From positions 310,001 through 374,000 of the forward strand of contig NZ_JAFBES010000001.1 of the NCBI RefSeq assembly GCF_016908875.1: DNA of 64,000 nt, given 5' to 3'. Below are positions 62,310 through 64,000 of the stretch, one piece after another. Both the position numbers and the translations under genes were made by a program. How positions within the stretch are numbered: the first letter of the stretch is position 1; each line of letters begins with the position of its first letter. The notes beneath the pieces are model-generated. The model worked only from the letters and a program-made list of their open reading frames with translations. It did no database searches and was not told where the DNA came from. Origin of the DNA: Bacillus ectoiniformans (GTDB taxonomy: Bacteria > Bacillota > Bacilli > Bacillales > Domibacillaceae).

Positions 62310-63715
62310 TAGAACACCTTAATCGTTTTGACTTGTTTTCCGGGGCTGTATACATGGGTGGCACACGACATACACGGATCAAAAGAACGCAGAATTCTTC
62401 CGACCTCAGCCGGTTTGTCATGATTTTGAATAGGTGTGCCAATTAATGCTTCTTCAGCTGTCCCTCGATATCCTAAATCATCCCGAGTGGAAAAGTCCCA
62501 AGTAGAAGGGGTAATAATTTGGTAAAACGACAGCTTTTTCTCTTTGATTTTCAGCCAATGTCCTAAAGCGCCTCTCGTCGTATCGACCAGCCCTCTCCCA
62601 GCGGCTGTTTCGGGCAATTCATATTTCTTCTGTACATCCACACCAGGGATAATTTGCTGTAATAATATGTTCATGATTTCTGCAATTTTCTTCGCTTCAA
62701 GTGCTCTTGCAATGGTTCGGTCCATGGCTGATATGCCATTAGTGTACGCGCCGCTTAGTATTAGCCTGGCGAGCGGGCCTACCTCAAATGGAAGATCATC
62801 ATACCTTGGCGCTTTCACCCATGAATAGGCTTTTCCCTTCTCTCTATCTGGCTGCGGCACCAATTCGTCGGGCTTGTAGGCAGTTTCTTTTGCTGTGTAC
62901 CAGGAGTAATCAATTTTTTCTTTAATTTTTCGTTCACCAAAGGGTTCAACAGCACTATTTTTTGATACGAGAGGATCTACATATAACGTTCCCAGCTCTT
63001 GATAATTGTTAAAGGAGCCATATGTTAAAAGATTGCCATACCCTCCTCCCAAGCGAAAATATTCAGGATAATAACGGGCAATATCATAGACATCGGGAAT
63101 CATTTTTTCATTAATAAATAAAGTGATCTGCTGTAAAATCGAATCCAGCTGCACCACTTTTTCCGCTGTGGCTTGCGCAGTGATGCCACCAATAAATACA
63201 CCATGGTTATGAGGGGCTTTCCCGCCTAATATCGCCAGCATTTGATGAGCTAAACGGCTGATGGCAAGGGAATCAAAGTAATGCTGTGAAATGCGGTCAT
63301 TGATCGCTTGCGGCACTCTAAAGTCATCGTGGTCTGATTGGAACAGAGGATTTTGATCAATCTTTACGAAATCGGGTACAGTATATTGATAGAAATGGCG
63401 AATATGGTTCTGCAGAAACTCACAGCAATGAATAATATCTCTCAAATACCTTCCTTGTTCTTGCGGCTTAATCTTGAGAGCATCCTCTAAAGCTAAGGAG
63501 GAGGCCATCGAGTGAGCGCTTGAGCAAATCCCGCATATTCTCTGCGTAAAATAGACCGCGTCAAAGGGACTTCTCCCCACTAACATTTGCTCAAACCCCC
63601 GAAATAAATTCCCTGTCGTCTTCGCTTCCACTACCTGATGATTGTCCACCATTACCTCAATTTCCATAAATCCGCTAATTCGAGTCAGCGGATTAATCAC
63701 GATTCGTTTATTCAT
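62309..63715 (-). CDS. [NiFe] hydrogenase large subunit
   Basis: 468 residues. Both nickel-binding motifs are intact: L1 RICGICSSAH (Cys61, Cys64) near the N-terminus and L2 DPCMSCATH (Cys448, Cys451, His454) near the C-terminus. Cleavage after His454 would remove 14 residues, the job of the protease encoded next. It oxidises H2 at the NiFe centre. It overlaps the small-subunit gene by 8 bases. At 468 residues it is shorter than many membrane-bound uptake enzymes; I do not assign a subgroup. Confidence 0.95.
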   Translation of the reverse strand: MNKRIVINPLTRISGFMEIEVMVDNHQVVEAKTTGNLFRGFEQMLVGRSPFDAVYFTQRICGICSSAHSMASSLALEDALKIKPQEQGRYLRDIIHCCEFLQNHIRHFYQYTVPDFVKIDQNPLFQSDHDDFRVPQAINDRISQHYFDSLAISRLAHQMLAILGGKAPHNHGVFIGGITAQATAEKVVQLDSILQQITLFINEKMIPDVYDIARYYPEYFRLGGGYGNLLTYGSFNNYQELGTLYVDPLVSKNSAVEPFGERKIKEKIDYSWYTAKETAYKPDELVPQPDREKGKAYSWVKAPRYDDLPFEVGPLARLILSGAYTNGISAMDRTIARALEAKKIAEIMNILLQQIIPGVDVQKKYELPETAAGRGLVDTTRGALGHWLKIKEKKLSFYQIITPSTWDFSTRDDLGYRGTAEEALIGTPIQNHDKPAEVGRILRSFDPCMSCATHVYSPGKQVKTIKVF

Positions 63716-64000
63716 CCTTCACCACCCTAGTCGTGTCATAGCTAATAAACGGAGCCATGGCGTCCGGAAAACCAAACTGAGCACATCCGATACAAGGCGT
63801 ATTATCACCAATTGGCCAGTTCACATGTCCATTCCATTGCCTCGTCGGACAATCCACTCTCGTTACAGGACCTCGGCAGCCAAGCTTAAATAAGCATGTT
63901 TTATCGCCTAATTTTTCAGCAAAAATACCCCGGTCGAAAAACGGTCTTCTCGGGCAGCGGTCATGAATGAGCGTACTGTAAAACATTAACGGGCGATCCA
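63708..64000 (-). CDS. [NiFe] hydrogenase small subunit, partial (N-terminal part off the right edge)
   Basis: The last 97 or so residues of the iron-sulfur small subunit; the frame is open to base 64000. Cysteines of the medial and distal clusters are seen in LIHDRCPRR, CLFKLGCRGP, RVDCP and DNTPCIGCAQFGFPD. There is no C-terminal membrane helix (ends YDTTRVVKDE), so the enzyme may be soluble or held by another subunit. It transfers electrons from the NiFe site. First visible gene of the small-large-protease unit. Confidence 0.92.
   Translation of the reverse strand, partial: DRPLMFYSTLIHDRCPRRPFFDRGIFAEKLGDKTCLFKLGCRGPVTRVDCPTRQWNGHVNWPIGDNTPCIGCAQFGFPDAMAPFISYDTTRVVKDE

Overview
The window reads as a chromosomal segment of an aerobic, endospore-forming Bacillaceae bacterium with moderate-to-low GC. 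The evidence is the gene content: a GerA-type germinant receptor operon, spore-coat glycan loci, Spo0M-like and FbpB-like proteins, a Bacillus-type thioredoxin-linked ArsC, a qoxABCD quinol oxidase and a yhfU-yhfT-yhfS-like operon. The Firmicute-type encapsulin with IMEF cargo points towards the Quasibacillus/Domibacillus neighbourhood; this genus guess is inference. No rRNA, tRNA, CRISPR array, prophage or intact insertion sequence was seen.

Layout. 1-4.4 kb: arsenic resistance (arsR-arsB-arsC-arsD-arsA, running off the left edge) with a divergent second ArsR and a 56-residue Cys-Cys-tailed protein, carrying three ArsR-like operators. 4.5-13.9 kb: housekeeping and metabolic genes (SDR, methylmalonate-semialdehyde dehydrogenase, DsbA-like protein, cyclophilin, compact FtsH paralogue, methionine gamma-lyase, PAS histidine kinase). 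14.2-17.9 kb: germination operon gerXA-XB-XC. 18-23 kb: small membrane proteins, DinB, KtrB/D potassium channel, LigB-like dioxygenase, beta-propeller lipoprotein. 23.2-27.1 kb: iron and oxygen block with a Fur-box gene of unknown function, tagged ferredoxin, encapsulin, IMEF cargo and the haem sensor HemAT. 27.4-29.9 kb: GlpQ, a heptad-repeat protein, a Mn2+ (yybP-ykoY) riboswitch ahead of a Spo0M-like gene, and FbpB.

29.9-46.7 kb is a large glycan region. On the minus strand lie a NodB deacetylase, a MurF-like ligase and three tandem CgeB-like glycosyltransferases with LysM tails, the third also carrying a NodB domain. On the plus strand lie a PIG-L deacetylase, a GT4 plus ATP-grasp fusion, a CotS-like kinase, a second GT4 and a sugar epimerase, resembling the B. 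subtilis cotS/cotSA/ytcBC spore-coat loci. Together they suggest synthesis and modification of a spore-surface polymer. 46.8-53.9 kb: SH3 secreted protein, CorA, and qoxABCD behind a Rex-like operator. 54-57.3 kb: BioY/acyl-CoA ligase/thiolase operon behind a BirA-like operator. 57.3-61.7 kb: degenerate serine recombinase, a large repeat array, SulP plus UspA, DUF2238, flavin reductase. 61.8-64 kb: [NiFe] hydrogenase large and small subunits with maturation protease, running off the right edge.

The most unusual feature is a set of five intergenic arrays of short degenerate repeats, in three unrelated sequence families, four of them with an exact 21-bp period (two helical turns) and one alternating 21/20 bp. 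The largest has a 124-bp higher-order repeat and sits beside a serine recombinase homologue that lacks its catalytic serine.
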